Notes: generated from the sequence alone by a model not told the origin. Counted from the first letter of the stretch, positions 37,101-44,760 are shown. The stretch: 64,000 nucleotides of DNA from Hydrogenophaga pseudoflava NBRC 102511 (GCF_001592285.1 NZ_BCWQ01000010.1:124001-188000), one strand, 5' to 3'. A program made the numbers and translations.

Positions 37101-38662
37101 TCCTGGCTGCGCTGGCGGAACGCCAGCTTGGCATCTTGCACCGCCGCGGGCGGCTCGACCACGACCGGGGCCGGGGCAGGCGTGGCCGGCCACGGCCGGT
37201 CCAGCGGCCTGAGGGGGAAGCCACGGTCCTCGTGTCGGCCGTGGACCTCGAAGTGGTACAGCGCATTGAGTCCGGCCTGCGCCACATCCGGGTGGGCCTC
37301 CAGATAGGCCCGGGTGGAGAACCAGGGCCCGGGGTCCCGGCCTTCCGACAGGCCGCCGAACAGCGCGTAGTGCACGGCGGCGTCGACCCCGGCGTCGGCC
37401 ACATCGGCGTGGGCCGCCAGGTACCAGGCCGCGTCGAAGAATGCCGAGCGGCGCACGGTGTCGATCACCGGCTGCTGCGGGTCCGGTGGCTCGCGCCGGC
37501 CCAGCCGCCGCTGCAGCCGCTGCAGGACGCCCGGCCTGTCGGCGGCAGGCCCTCGCTCCGGGGGCGCGAGCAGCGTGGACAGCAGCTGGCGCAAAGCGGG
37601 CTCGGCGGTCTCCAGGGTCTGGGCCAGCGCGCGCTGCTGCAGCGTCAGGGTGGCGATGGTCTGGCGTGCTTCGGTCAGGCCATGCTCCACCAGCGCACGC
37701 TCCTGGCGCGCGGTTCTCATCTCCCCTTCCAGCCGGGCCAGCTTGCGCAGCGAGGCATCCCGCTCGCCAGCGTCCTGGCGCTGCGCCTGAACGGCCGCCC
37801 GCTCCCGTGCGAGTTCCCCGTCCAGACGCGCCACGGCGGCCTGCGCCCGGTCGCGCTCGCTGCTCACCTGGGCGCGCGCAGCGACCAGGGCGTCGACCTG
37901 CAGCGCGAAGGAACGCTCCATCTCACGTTCATTGGCGTGGCCAAGCCAGCGGGCGCCCGCCGCGGCGAAGCGCTCCCGGATAGCGACGCCTTGTGCCGTC
38001 GATGCGGCGTTGCACAGCTGCGCGACAGCCGCCGGCATGGCCCGCCCGGGGGCCACCACGCCCAGGCCGTTGCCGTGCAGGAATTCGAAGTGGGGATGGC
38101 GGCCCGCCAGCTCGCTGAAGAAGCGGTGCACGCCGAAGTCGTCCCGGCGCACATTGGTGTCGTGGAACAGGACCACGGCGCGCTCGGACAGCTTGGGCCG
38201 CCAGGTTTCGTAGTCGTGCCGCACGGCTTCGTAGGTGTGGAAGCCGTCGATGTGCAGCAGGTCGATCGAGCCGTCGGCGAAGTGCGCGACCGCGGTGTCG
38301 AAGTCGGCCCGGATGAGTTCGGAGAACCCGCCGTAGTGGGCGTCGTTGAAGGCCTGGACGTCGCGGTAGACCGCCTCGTCGAAAAAACCGGCATGTGCGT
38401 CGCCCTGCCAGCTGTCCACCGCGAAGCAGCGGGTGGGCAGACGGTGCTGCAGCACGGCGTCGCAGAAGGCGGCATAGGACACGCCATGGTGGGTGCCCAG
38501 TTCCACCAGCAGTCGCGGTTCGGTCGCCTGGACGATCCAGAACGCAAAAGGCACATGGCCCCACCACCCGCTGGGTTTGCCCAGGCGCCGGGGTGTCCGG
38601 AAAAGGCTGTCCAGCGCAGGTGAGAGCAGTGGCTCCAGCAGGCTGGCGTCAGAATCGTGCAT
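34193..38662 (-). CDS. Giant methyltransferase/GT2/GT4/methyltransferase fusion
   Basis: One frame of 1489 residues holds five parts. Residues 30-210 are a class I methyltransferase (VELGTHHG near 54, HIDGFH near 130). Residues 235-375 are a long coiled coil rich in Ala, Arg, Glu and Gln. Residues 410-490 are two copies of a WYLAAHADVADAG/AYLEAHPDVAQAG-type repeat often seen before glycosyltransferases. A GT2 domain follows with SIVVVLHN near 544 and the metal motif FLNNDA near 622, then a GT4 domain with LLFVGRLAEEGSPN near 999 and FIAPTRFAAGIPLKVQEAAA near 1070. A second methyltransferase fills about 1245-1489 (VSLGCGFGALE). It has no signal or membrane segment, so it is cytoplasmic. It could be a near complete builder of a methylated glycan. 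It overlaps the genes on both sides. Confidence 0.88.
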   Translation of the reverse strand: MHDSDASLLEPLLSPALDSLFRTPRRLGKPSGWWGHVPFAFWIVQATEPRLLVELGTHHGVSYAAFCDAVLQHRLPTRCFAVDSWQGDAHAGFFDEAVYRDVQAFNDAHYGGFSELIRADFDTAVAHFADGSIDLLHIDGFHTYEAVRHDYETWRPKLSERAVVLFHDTNVRRDDFGVHRFFSELAGRHPHFEFLHGNGLGVVAPGRAMPAAVAQLCNAASTAQGVAIRERFAAAGARWLGHANEREMERSFALQVDALVAARAQVSSERDRAQAAVARLDGELARERAAVQAQRQDAGERDASLRKLARLEGEMRTARQERALVEHGLTEARQTIATLTLQQRALAQTLETAEPALRQLLSTLLAPPERGPAADRPGVLQRLQRRLGRREPPDPQQPVIDTVRRSAFFDAAWYLAAHADVADAGVDAAVHYALFGGLSEGRDPGPWFSTRAYLEAHPDVAQAGLNALYHFEVHGRHEDRGFPLRPLDRPWPATPAPAPVVVEPPAAVQDAKLAFRQRSQDELARFLQDGHELHLPTAETPRVSIVVVLHNQAELTFKCLASLVEAIEAPCEVLLIDNASTDATATLLARVRGARVLAQDENLHFLRAANLGATHARGEHLLFLNNDAQLKPGSIRAALALLDGRGRVGAVGGKVVLMNGRLQEAGSIVWADGSCSGYGRGEDPDDAAFQFRREVDYCSGAFLMVRRALFEALGGFDPAYAPAYYEETDFCMRLHQAGHTVVYEPQVEILHYEFGSSESEQTAVGLMQAHRAVFVDRHAQVLARGHRPHGTRAIEARQRPATQPRVLVVDDRIPVPSLGSGFPRARQLVHSLHEAGAFVSHYPLTCPQVDLVEAYEVLPREVEIMAGRGIDGLADFLRERCGYYDAVIVSRPHNMDRFLRACREVPAFLPGTALVYDAEAIFATRETLRAQVLGEPAPEEDGAAALTRELQLAEAARHVFAVSEAEAERFRQAGCQDVRVLGNGIAAQPTPQGHSERRHLLFVGRLAEEGSPNADSVCWFVREVMPRLDQLIGEGYVLHLVGSPCESLQQALGGPRVVFHGRVEDIRHFYEQARVFIAPTRFAAGIPLKVQEAAAQGVPVVASGLVATQLGWAGQGALLGADSAEDFAQACARLYFDAALWQKTRQAALAAVERDCAPQAFDATVRAVLREACESSGRPVDLAPGNEQARVSEAWSVSPSQRQDIQGMNWMAHPRVMARLHHKATGQEGTDVYIHLKDTLTRLGWSLPVPRLVSLGCGFGALERGFAQIGLASRIDGYDIAEGAIAGARARAADMGLDQLHYHVADLERLELPEASCDLVVGFQSIHHVNDLDRLFRMVRRALRPGGIFHLHEYVGPDRFQWTDAQLSHMNAFLQTLPERYHRLPNGVVRGPRERPRAADVIACDPSEAIRSSQIIPTLEKHFRVLDRRDLGGALLHIGLSDIAQNFSESSAEDMAHLDRFFALEDQLMAEGQIGSDFAVLTAVRPHDE

Positions 38663-40115
38663 CAGGGTTCCTTGGTGTCGGTTGCTGCGGCGGCCAGGCG
38701 CGCCGCGCCACGACGGTGAACATCGGGACCATGGCGCCGTCGACATCCCGCTTCTGGTGGTGGATGCTGAGCCGCGCGTCGGGAAATCCCAGCAGCCCCA
38801 GGGACTGGATGACAAAGGCGGGCGTCAGTGCCCACCAGGTGTGCACCTGCGGGATCGCGGGGTCCGCCAGCAGGCGGCAGACCGGCAGATCCCCGAGGTT
38901 GGCGTCGTACACCTCGGTGACGATGAGGGTGTCGCGGACCCGGCGCGCCAGCTGCTCCATGACCGAGAACGGCGAACGGCAGTGCAGCAGCACCGAGGCC
39001 AGCAGGCCGATGTCGAATGGCCCCTCCGATTCGGGCAGGGCGTCCAGATGCGCCACGATCAGCCGGACCCGGGAGGCGCGGGCATGGTGCAGGTACTGGA
39101 ACGACTGGCGCACCCCCGTGATGACGTGGGCAAACTCCTGGCGCCAGCCGGCAACGTCGAAACCGGGCACGGGGGCCACATCCCAGAGGTGCTCCATGGG
39201 CGGCTCCAACGCCGTGACCCGGGCGCCCGCGGCCTCCATGTGAAAGCTCAGGAAGCCGCTGGCCGGCCCTACTTCGAGCACCGAGCGCCCCGCGAAGTCG
39301 ACACCGCCGAGATACGCATCCACGTTCGGGCGCAGGTCCCATTCCCCCTTCACCGACTCGCCGCCGGGAAGGTCCACCGAGTGGTAGAAGCGGCACTGCG
39401 ACAGCGCGGGCGGTTCCGCTGCTGCGGGTGTCGCAGGTGCAGCCGGCAAGGTGGCCGGCGCTGGCATGGCGACGCGCAGCGCCGCCGCTTCAGGAAGAGG
39501 TGCCGGATCGGGCAGGCCCTGGACCAGGCTGCGGTGCTGCAGCCAGCGCTTGAGCGCGCTCTTGAGGTTCCACCAGGGGCCATGGTCGGGCTTGCGGCAG
39601 ACCAGCACGGAGTCGTGCCAGACATCGCTGCCGTCGTCATGGCCCTCGTCCTGCCACTGGGTCTTCACCTGAACGGGATCGAGCTGGGCAAAACGGGCGA
39701 GGGACTCCATGCCGTCGGGGTAGAACCGCCAGCAATCCACCGGGTACCGGTGCTCCGGCCCGCTGGACGGCGCGATGACGATGCACAGGCCGCCCGGCTT
39801 GAGCACGCGGGCCACCTCGAGCATGGTGATCCACACGTAGCGGATGTGTTCGAAGGCCTGCCCGGACACCAGCACATCGACCGAGCCGCTGGCCACCTCG
39901 CGCCACGTGTAGGGCGTCTTGAGCACCAGGTCCACGTTGTCGCCGGGCACCATGTCCAGCCCGGTGTAGCGCCAGTTCGGGGAATCGAACAGGTCGCGGT
40001 ACGAACCGTTCACGTCCTGGCTGCCCAGGTCGTGGATGACCAGCGGCTCCCCGCGACGCGCGCCCAGGTACTGTTCAACAAAAAGGCGCATCTTGTCGCG
40101 GGAACTCGTGTGCAT
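38649..40115 (-). CDS. Tandem SAM-dependent methyltransferase
   Basis: The 488-residue protein has two class I methyltransferase domains. The first covers about residues 10-175, with IHDLGSQDVNGSY near 23 and VLKPGGLCIVIAP near 100. It has the Trp/Arg-rich PVDCWRFYPDG often seen in glycan-cluster methyltransferases. The second covers about 215-485, with VLEVGPASGFLSFHM near 277. An Ala/Pro linker joins them. Its 3' end overlaps the giant fusion by 14 bases, and its start lies 4 bases after the CmcI-like stop. Targets are probably sugars or glycan intermediates of this operon (inference). Confidence 0.85.
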   Translation of the reverse strand: MHTSSRDKMRLFVEQYLGARRGEPLVIHDLGSQDVNGSYRDLFDSPNWRYTGLDMVPGDNVDLVLKTPYTWREVASGSVDVLVSGQAFEHIRYVWITMLEVARVLKPGGLCIVIAPSSGPEHRYPVDCWRFYPDGMESLARFAQLDPVQVKTQWQDEGHDDGSDVWHDSVLVCRKPDHGPWWNLKSALKRWLQHRSLVQGLPDPAPLPEAAALRVAMPAPATLPAAPATPAAAEPPALSQCRFYHSVDLPGGESVKGEWDLRPNVDAYLGGVDFAGRSVLEVGPASGFLSFHMEAAGARVTALEPPMEHLWDVAPVPGFDVAGWRQEFAHVITGVRQSFQYLHHARASRVRLIVAHLDALPESEGPFDIGLLASVLLHCRSPFSVMEQLARRVRDTLIVTEVYDANLGDLPVCRLLADPAIPQVHTWWALTPAFVIQSLGLLGFPDARLSIHHQKRDVDGAMVPMFTVVARRAWPPQQPTPRNPDARF

Positions 40116-40119
40116 GGAT

Positions 40120-40902
40120 TCAGTCGGCGGGGGGATGGAGTCGGTACAGCCAGGCGTCGGGCCAGTAGGTGAGCGCCTCTTCAACAAAGGCCTCGTTGTA
40201 GAGCGCTGCGGGCCGGCGAAGCTCGAATTCGGGGTGTTCGGCCGCGTAGGCGCGCGCCGCCGCGGCCGGATTGTCCTCAAGCCAGTGCGCCTGGCCCCCG
40301 GGCGTGTCCGCGAGATGGGCCATGACACCGTCGGTCGCGACGATGTAGGAACCCGGTGTGACCAGCGGGCCGTAGGCGTCCAGTTCCCGGCGCACATGCG
40401 CCTTGCTGTGGTCGCTGTCGAGAAACACGAACACCGTCTGGCCCGGCCCCACGGAACGGCGCACCCGGTCCACCACCGCCGCAGAAGCCGAGTCGCCCTC
40501 GATCAGGGTGATGAGGTCACCCAGCGGGCAGGCGTTCACCGCCTCGCGCAGCTCCGGGGGTATCTGTATGTCGATCGAGATCACCCGCCCGCGCCCCAGC
40601 GCCCGGCACAGCGAGGCGAAGAAGACGGCGCTGCCGCCGCGGTTGACGCCGGTCTCGATGATGACGTCGGGACGCACGCTGGCGATCACCTCCTGCAGCC
40701 GCAGCACATCTTCCGGCAGCTGCCAGAGCTGGAAGCCCAGCCAGGAAAACGACTGCCAGTGCAGGAGGTTCCACTCCTGCCTGAGCCAGACCTGGGACAC
40801 CACCCGGAAGGCCTCGGACGAGTACAGCGGCAGTCGCTTCGGGGTTTCATCGCCGGCCTGGTACTCCAGGGACTGGGCGTCGGTGTCGATGGTGATCTTC
40901 AT
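40120..40902 (-). CDS. CmcI-family (cephalosporin hydroxylase-like) methyltransferase
   Basis: The 260-residue protein matches the CmcI/rhamnosyl O-methyltransferase family. It shows VIIETGVNRGGSAVFFASL near 80, ISIDIQIP near 109, a FLDSDHSKAHVRREL segment near 157 with metal-ligand type residues, and GSYIVATDGV near 182. Although named for cephalosporin hydroxylase, relatives in surface-glycan clusters are sugar O-methyltransferases, and that role fits here best. It opens the five-gene minus-strand operon; the promoter should be in 40903-40978, which also receives the MarR gene 3' end. Confidence 0.85.
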   Translation of the reverse strand: MKITIDTDAQSLEYQAGDETPKRLPLYSSEAFRVVSQVWLRQEWNLLHWQSFSWLGFQLWQLPEDVLRLQEVIASVRPDVIIETGVNRGGSAVFFASLCRALGRGRVISIDIQIPPELREAVNACPLGDLITLIEGDSASAAVVDRVRRSVGPGQTVFVFLDSDHSKAHVRRELDAYGPLVTPGSYIVATDGVMAHLADTPGGQAHWLEDNPAAAARAYAAEHPEFELRRPAALYNEAFVEEALTYWPDAWLYRLHPPAD

Positions 40903-40978
40903 GCCGGCTTTTTTTCCGCGCGCAGTGTACCCGGCGCCTCTGTTTCGCAGACGCCAGCGCGGCGCCCGCGCGCGCCCT

Positions 40979-41416
40979 TCAAGGCCCGCCGTCTCGCAGG
41001 TTGTCCTGCATGTGGCGCAGCGCGCGCAGCAGCGCCTGCCGTTCCGGCGCCTCCAGCCCGCGGGCGGCTCGGGCCGCCACCTGGCGGCGGTGGCGCATGA
41101 CGGACTCGTGCCGGTGTTGCGCCGCTTCGGTGGGATAGAGCCGGATCACCCGGCGGTCGTGCCCGTCCGGCCGGGCCACCAGCAGGCCCTTGTCCTTGAG
41201 CACCGCGATGAGGCGCGCCAGCTGGCCCTTGTCCCGCCCCGCGTGCTGCACCAGATCGGTCTGCGTGCTGCCCGGGTGGCGCACGAAGAAGCCGAGCGCC
41301 CGCCCTTCCATCGGCCCCAGCCCATCGTCGGGCATGTGGCGCAGCAGCTGCGCGCGGGCCAGGTGCATCAGGTCGTGCACCGCCTCCATCAGATCGTCAT
41401 CGGACAGCTTCGACAT
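40979..41416 (-). CDS. MarR-family regulator
   Basis: The 145-residue protein has the MarR winged-helix core. The segment TQTDLVQHAGRDKGQLARLI (about 58-77) covers the recognition helix, and LVARPDGHDRRVIRLYPT (about 86-103) is the wing with the usual DxRxxxLxLT shape. I chose ATG 41416 because GGAG lies 9 bases before it; a longer start at 41434 would sit inside the inverted repeat 41421-41435. It is divergent from the siderophore-interacting-protein gene, its probable target. Confidence 0.88.
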   Translation of the reverse strand: MSKLSDDDLMEAVHDLMHLARAQLLRHMPDDGLGPMEGRALGFFVRHPGSTQTDLVQHAGRDKGQLARLIAVLKDKGLLVARPDGHDRRVIRLYPTEAAQHRHESVMRHRRQVAARAARGLEAPERQALLRALRHMQDNLRDGGP

Positions 41417-41420
41417 ATTG

Positions 41421-41435
41421 GTTGACTCCATCAAC
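41421..41435. promoter_or_regulatory. Inverted repeat GTTGA-N5-TCAAC, probable MarR operator
   Basis: GTTGA (41421-41425) and TCAAC (41431-41435) form a perfect inverted repeat between the divergent MarR and SIP genes. It overlaps a TTGACT that could be a -35 box for the SIP gene, with CAGAAT 17 bases on (41445-41450) as a weak -10. TTGAC-N3-ATCAA has 13 bases, one short of an FNR box, so a MarR site is the better reading. Confidence 0.5.
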
Positions 41436-41481
41436 TTGCTTTGACAGAATGGATGACATTATCAATCAATTCACCCATCCC

Positions 41482-42231
41482 ATGTCCCATCCTGTTCCCA
41501 CCGAGCACCCACCCGGCCCGACGCGCCGCGTGCGCCACGAACTGCTGCGCCGCGACGTGCGCGTGCGCCATGTCCGGCCGCTCGGCCCAGGCCTGCTGGC
41601 CGTGACCTTCGGCGGGCCGGCGCTGGCCAGCTTCGTCTCGCTCTCCTTCGACGACCACGTCAAGTTCATCTTCACCGACGCCGACGGACAGGAACACCGG
41701 CGCGACTACACGCCGCGCCATTTCGACACGGTCCGCCAGGAGCTGACCCTGGTGTTCGCGTTGCACGAAGGGGGCGCGGCCAGCGCCTGGGCGCAGCGCG
41801 CCCGGGCGGGCGACGCGGCGGTGATCGGCGGCCCCCGCGGCTCCATCGTCATTGCGGACGACCTGCCCTGGTACCTGCTGGCCGGTGATGCGACGGCGCT
41901 GCCCGCCATCGCGCGGCGGCTCGACGAACTGCCGGCGGGCACCCCCACCACGGTGCTGCTGCACACCCCGCACGAGCAGGACCAACAGGCGCTGCCTGAG
42001 CGCCCTGGTCTGAACCTGCGCTGGTTGCCGTCCGGCGAGGCGCTGTGCGACGCCATGCGCACGGTGGACCTGCCCGCAGGCGACGGATTTGTCTGGTGCG
42101 CGGGCGAAGCCGCATGCATGGGGCGGCTGCGCGACATCCTGCTGAACGAACGCGGACGGCCACGCAGCCACGTCAAGGTCTCGGCCTACTGGAAGCCCGG
42201 CGCCAGCGACTTCCACCAAGACCTGGCCTGA
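41482..42231 (+). CDS. Siderophore-interacting protein (FAD/NADPH ferric reductase family)
   Basis: The 249-residue protein matches the SIP/ViuB family, which releases iron from ferric siderophores in the cytoplasm by reduction. It has an FAD-binding beta-barrel (about 15-120) with the FAD segment RDYTPRHFD near 75. The NAD(P)-binding lobe has LLAGDATALPAIARRL near 130 and a C-terminal WCAGEAACMGRLRDIL near 206. The short late block VSAYWKPG is typical. The start could be 41449 instead, but that leaves no room for the candidate promoter. The gene may be under MarR control. Confidence 0.88.
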   Translation: MSHPVPTEHPPGPTRRVRHELLRRDVRVRHVRPLGPGLLAVTFGGPALASFVSLSFDDHVKFIFTDADGQEHRRDYTPRHFDTVRQELTLVFALHEGGAASAWAQRARAGDAAVIGGPRGSIVIADDLPWYLLAGDATALPAIARRLDELPAGTPTTVLLHTPHEQDQQALPERPGLNLRWLPSGEALCDAMRTVDLPAGDGFVWCAGEAACMGRLRDILLNERGRPRSHVKVSAYWKPGASDFHQDLA

Positions 42232-42245
42232 CGGGGCGTCAGGCA

Positions 42246-42725
42246 CTATCGGCCAGCGACCTCGGCCGGTGCCCGGCTCAGGTCGTTGTTCTGCGTCACC
42301 AGCACCAGCAGCAGGCGCATGAACTCGGTGCGCTGCCGCGGGGTGAGCGGCGCCAGGATCTGCTCCTGCGCGCGCAGCATGGCGGGCACGGTGTCGGCCA
42401 GGCCCTGCTCGCCCGCGGGCGTCAGGAACAGCTGGCGCGCGCGACGGTCCTGCGGCGACAGGCGCCGCTCCAGCCAGCCGCGCGCCTCCAGCCGGTCCAC
42501 CACGCCGCCGGTGGTGGAGGTGTCCAGCGCGATGCTGCGCGCCAGCGTGCGCTGGTCGATGCCGGGCTGGTTGCCCACCACCTGCAGGGCGGCGTACTGC
42601 ACCGGCGTCACACCGAGCTCGCCCGCCTCCTGCAGAAAGATGCCGACCGAGATCTGGTGCAGGCGCCGGATCGCGTAGCCGGGCTGCTGGTCGATCTGGA
42701 TTCCGGCGGGTTCGGGGGTGTCCAT
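42246..42725 (-). CDS. MarR-family regulator of the gentisate operon
   Basis: The 159-residue protein has the MarR fold: recognition helix in IDQRTLARSIALDTSTTGGVVDRLEARG (about 55-82) and wing RRLSPQDRRARQLFLTPAG (about 85-103). It starts divergently from the gentisate dioxygenase gene, whose promoter is covered by a clear inverted repeat. This suggests it represses that operon and responds to gentisate or a related acid (inference). The ATG at 42725 is chosen over a TTG at 42752; neither has a strong ribosome site. Confidence 0.88.
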   Translation of the reverse strand: MDTPEPAGIQIDQQPGYAIRRLHQISVGIFLQEAGELGVTPVQYAALQVVGNQPGIDQRTLARSIALDTSTTGGVVDRLEARGWLERRLSPQDRRARQLFLTPAGEQGLADTVPAMLRAQEQILAPLTPRQRTEFMRLLLVLVTQNNDLSRAPAEVAGR

Positions 42726-42766
42726 GGCAAACAGGGCAAGGGTGGTGGGCAACGGAGATTCGATGA

Positions 42767-42795
42767 TTGACCCAGTCTAACCGCCCTCTTATCAT
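42767..42795 (+). promoter_or_regulatory. Sigma-70-type promoter of gentisate operon
   Basis: TTGACC (42767-42772) and TATCAT (42790-42795) match the -35 and -10 hexamers at five of six positions each, with the optimal 17-base spacer. Transcription would begin near 42802, about 50 bases before the dioxygenase ATG. Confidence 0.65.
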
Positions 42796-42810
42796 CAGCA
42801 CACTGATTAT
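42791..42810. promoter_or_regulatory. Operator palindrome over the gentisate promoter
   Basis: ATCATCAG-CACA-CTGATTAT is an inverted repeat with 7 of 8 arm positions matching. It overlaps the -10 hexamer and the expected start of transcription, the classic place for a MarR repressor to block initiation. Confidence 0.65.
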
Positions 42811-42851
42811 TAGCATGCGGCGGGAGCAGATCCGGCCCAAGGAGACAAGAC

Positions 42852-43889
42852 ATGAGCCACGCACTCGGCCGACTGGAAGACCTGCCGCAGGACTACCGCG
42901 ACGACCTGAAGAACCTCAACCTGGTGCCGCTGTGGCCCAGCCTGCGCGCCGTGCTGCCGCCGGGCGTGCCCAAGCGCGCCACGCAGGCCGTGCACTGGCC
43001 CTACGCCACGCTCAAGCCGCTGCTGCTCAAGGCCGGCGAGCTGACCCCGATCGAGAAGGCCGAGCGCCGCGTGCTCGTGCTGGCCAACCCCGGCCACGGG
43101 CTGGAGAACATGAAGGCCAGCCCCGCCATCTACCTGGGCATGCAGCTGCTGCTGCCGGGTGAGTGGGCGCCCAGCCACCGCCACACGCCCAACGCGGTGC
43201 GCATGGTGGTCGAGGGCGAAGGCGCCTGGACCACCGTCGATGGCGAGCAGTGCCCGATGAGCCGCGGTGACCTGATCCTCACGCCCACCGGCCTGTGGCA
43301 CGAGCACGGCCACGACGGCAGCGACCCGGTGGTGTGGCTGGACGTGCTGGACCTGCCGCTGGTCTATTACATGGAGGCGAGTTACCACATCAACGGCTCG
43401 CGCCAACAGGTCCAACAGGGCAGCGGCGACCGCGCCTGGACTCGCGCCGGCGTGGTGCCCACGCAGGTGTTCTCGCGCAGCGGCAAGCGCTACCCGATGC
43501 TGCGCTACCCCTGGGTCGACACGCGCGCCGCGCTGCAGGCCATGGCCGCCAACCAGCCGGACCTCGACTGCGTGCAGGTGACCTACGTGAACCCCGAAAC
43601 GGGCGACGACGCCGAGAACATCCTGGGCTTCTACGCGCTGATGCTCAGACCCGGCCAGACACTGACATTGCCGGCGCGTTCGCCGGCGCAGGTGTTCCAC
43701 CTGATCGAAGGCGGCGTCGACGTGTCCACCTGCGGCAAGACCTTCGGCCTGGTCGAGGCCGACACCTGCTGCGCGCCCGGCTACGAACCCGTGACGCTGA
43801 GCAACCGTTCGGCCGACCAGTCCGCCTTCGTCTTCATCGCCGACGAATCCCCGCTGCACCGCAAGCTCGGTGTGTATGAAACACGCTAG
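42852..43889 (+). CDS. gtdA: Gentisate 1,2-dioxygenase
   Basis: The 345-residue bicupin dioxygenase opens the gentisate ring to maleylpyruvate. The N-terminal cupin holds the iron site SHRHTPNAVRMVVEGEG (about 111-127) with two His, followed by the His pair in PTGLWHEHGHDG near 155. The second cupin (about 255-320) lacks the His set, as usual in this family. AAGGAG lies before the ATG. It is first in an operon with fumarylpyruvate hydrolase under the MarR operator. No maleylpyruvate isomerase gene is next to it. Confidence 0.94.
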   Translation: MSHALGRLEDLPQDYRDDLKNLNLVPLWPSLRAVLPPGVPKRATQAVHWPYATLKPLLLKAGELTPIEKAERRVLVLANPGHGLENMKASPAIYLGMQLLLPGEWAPSHRHTPNAVRMVVEGEGAWTTVDGEQCPMSRGDLILTPTGLWHEHGHDGSDPVVWLDVLDLPLVYYMEASYHINGSRQQVQQGSGDRAWTRAGVVPTQVFSRSGKRYPMLRYPWVDTRAALQAMAANQPDLDCVQVTYVNPETGDDAENILGFYALMLRPGQTLTLPARSPAQVFHLIEGGVDVSTCGKTFGLVEADTCCAPGYEPVTLSNRSADQSAFVFIADESPLHRKLGVYETR

Positions 43890-43976
43890 CCCCCGCGCCG
43901 GGCTTCGCCCGTCACCCCCTTGCAGGGGGCAACACCTGCGGCCCGGCCAAGCCGGTTCTGCGGTGTTCCCGGCTTG
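43890..43976. repeat. Intergenic hairpin-rich element between gtdA and fumarylpyruvate hydrolase gene
   Basis: This GC-rich element contains CCCCCT-TGC-AGGGGG (around 43914-43929). It also contains a larger hairpin in which AACACC (43931-43936) pairs with GGTGTT (43962-43967), with CCGGC/GCCGG inside. From memory, similar elements are scattered in Comamonadaceae genomes. It separates two genes expected to be co-transcribed and may affect message stability or termination. Confidence 0.45.
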
Positions 43977-44010
43977 AGCCCTTGGCACTCAACCTTCCAT
44001 TCCGATCACC

Positions 44011-44712
44011 ATGACCCAATACCTCTTCCCCCCACCCGCCGTCCGCTCCCTGCCCATCCGTGGCCGCACCGAGCGCTTCCCCGTCAACCGCATCTTCTGC
44101 GTCGGCCGCAACTACCACGCGCACGCCGTCGAGATGGGCAAGCCGGTGGACAAGAGCGCCGAGCGGCCGTTCTACTTCACCAAGTCGCCGCAGACCCTGG
44201 TGGAGAGCGGCGTCACCGTCGCCTATCCGCCTGAGACGAAGAACTACCACTTCGAGATGGAGCTCGTGCTGGCGATCGGCAAATCCGGCTTTCGCGTGAG
44301 CGCCGACAAGGCGCACGAAGTGATCTACGGCTACGCCGCCGGCCTGGACATGACGCGCCGCGACCTGCAGCTGTTGGCCCGCGACAAGGGCCGGCCCTGG
44401 GACCTGGGCAAGGACATCGAAGAAGGTTCGGTCTGCTCCGAGGTCGTGCCGATGGAAGGCGTGGTGATCGGGCGCGGCGCCATTGCGCTGGAGGTCAACG
44501 GGGCAACGAAGCAGTCGTCCGACGTCGACAAGCTGATCTGGAACATCCGCGAAATCATCGCCGACCTGTCGTTGTTCTATCACCTGCAACCCGGCGACCT
44601 GGTCTACACCGGCACGCCCGAGGGTGTGGGCGCCGTGGTGCCGGGCGACCGGATCACCGGCCGCGTCGAAGGCGTCGCCGAGGTCGCGCTGACCATCGGC
44701 CAGCCCGGGTGA
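44011..44712 (+). CDS. nagK: Fumarylpyruvate hydrolase (FAH family)
   Basis: The 233-residue enzyme cleaves fumarylpyruvate to fumarate and pyruvate. The FAH fold shows [15 protein letters not shown] near 29, the FTKSPQTLV segment near 56, the metal ligands in [12 protein letters not shown] near 76 and [14 protein letters not shown] near 108, and [14 protein letters not shown] near 205. These match NagK/FPH of gentisate pathways. Having FPH implies an isomerase (NagL type) elsewhere in the genome. It lies 121 bases after gtdA, across the repeat element. Confidence 0.9.
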   Translation: MTQYLFPPPAVRSLPIRGRTERFPVNRIFCVGRNYHAHAVEMGKPVDKSAERPFYFTKSPQTLVESGVTVAYPPETKNYHFEMELVLAIGKSGFRVSADKAHEVIYGYAAGLDMTRRDLQLLARDKGRPWDLGKDIEEGSVCSEVVPMEGVVIGRGAIALEVNGATKQSSDVDKLIWNIREIIADLSLFYHLQPGDLVYTGTPEGVGAVVPGDRITGRVEGVAEVALTIGQPG

Positions 44713-44734
44713 GCGCCCAGCGACGGGCCGCGCA

Positions 44735-44756
44735 CAGGCGCTGACCCGGGCGCCTG
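44735..44756. terminator. GC hairpin between convergent operons
   Basis: CAGGCGC (44735-44741) and GCGCCTG (44750-44756) form a perfect 7-pair stem with an 8-base loop between the convergent fumarylpyruvate hydrolase and hemerythrin genes. There is no U run on either strand, so its role as a terminator is only suggested. Confidence 0.35.
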
Positions 44757-44760
44757 CGCC

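Noticed and set aside
35459..38623. A 1054-codon plus-strand open frame opposite the giant glycosyltransferase
   Set aside because: It is a shadow: the minus strand shows four enzyme domains in order, the plus strand none.
41422..41434. TTGACTCCATCAA read as an FNR box
   Set aside because: The spacer is 3 bases instead of 4, and the site straddles a MarR gene start, so a MarR operator is the better reading.
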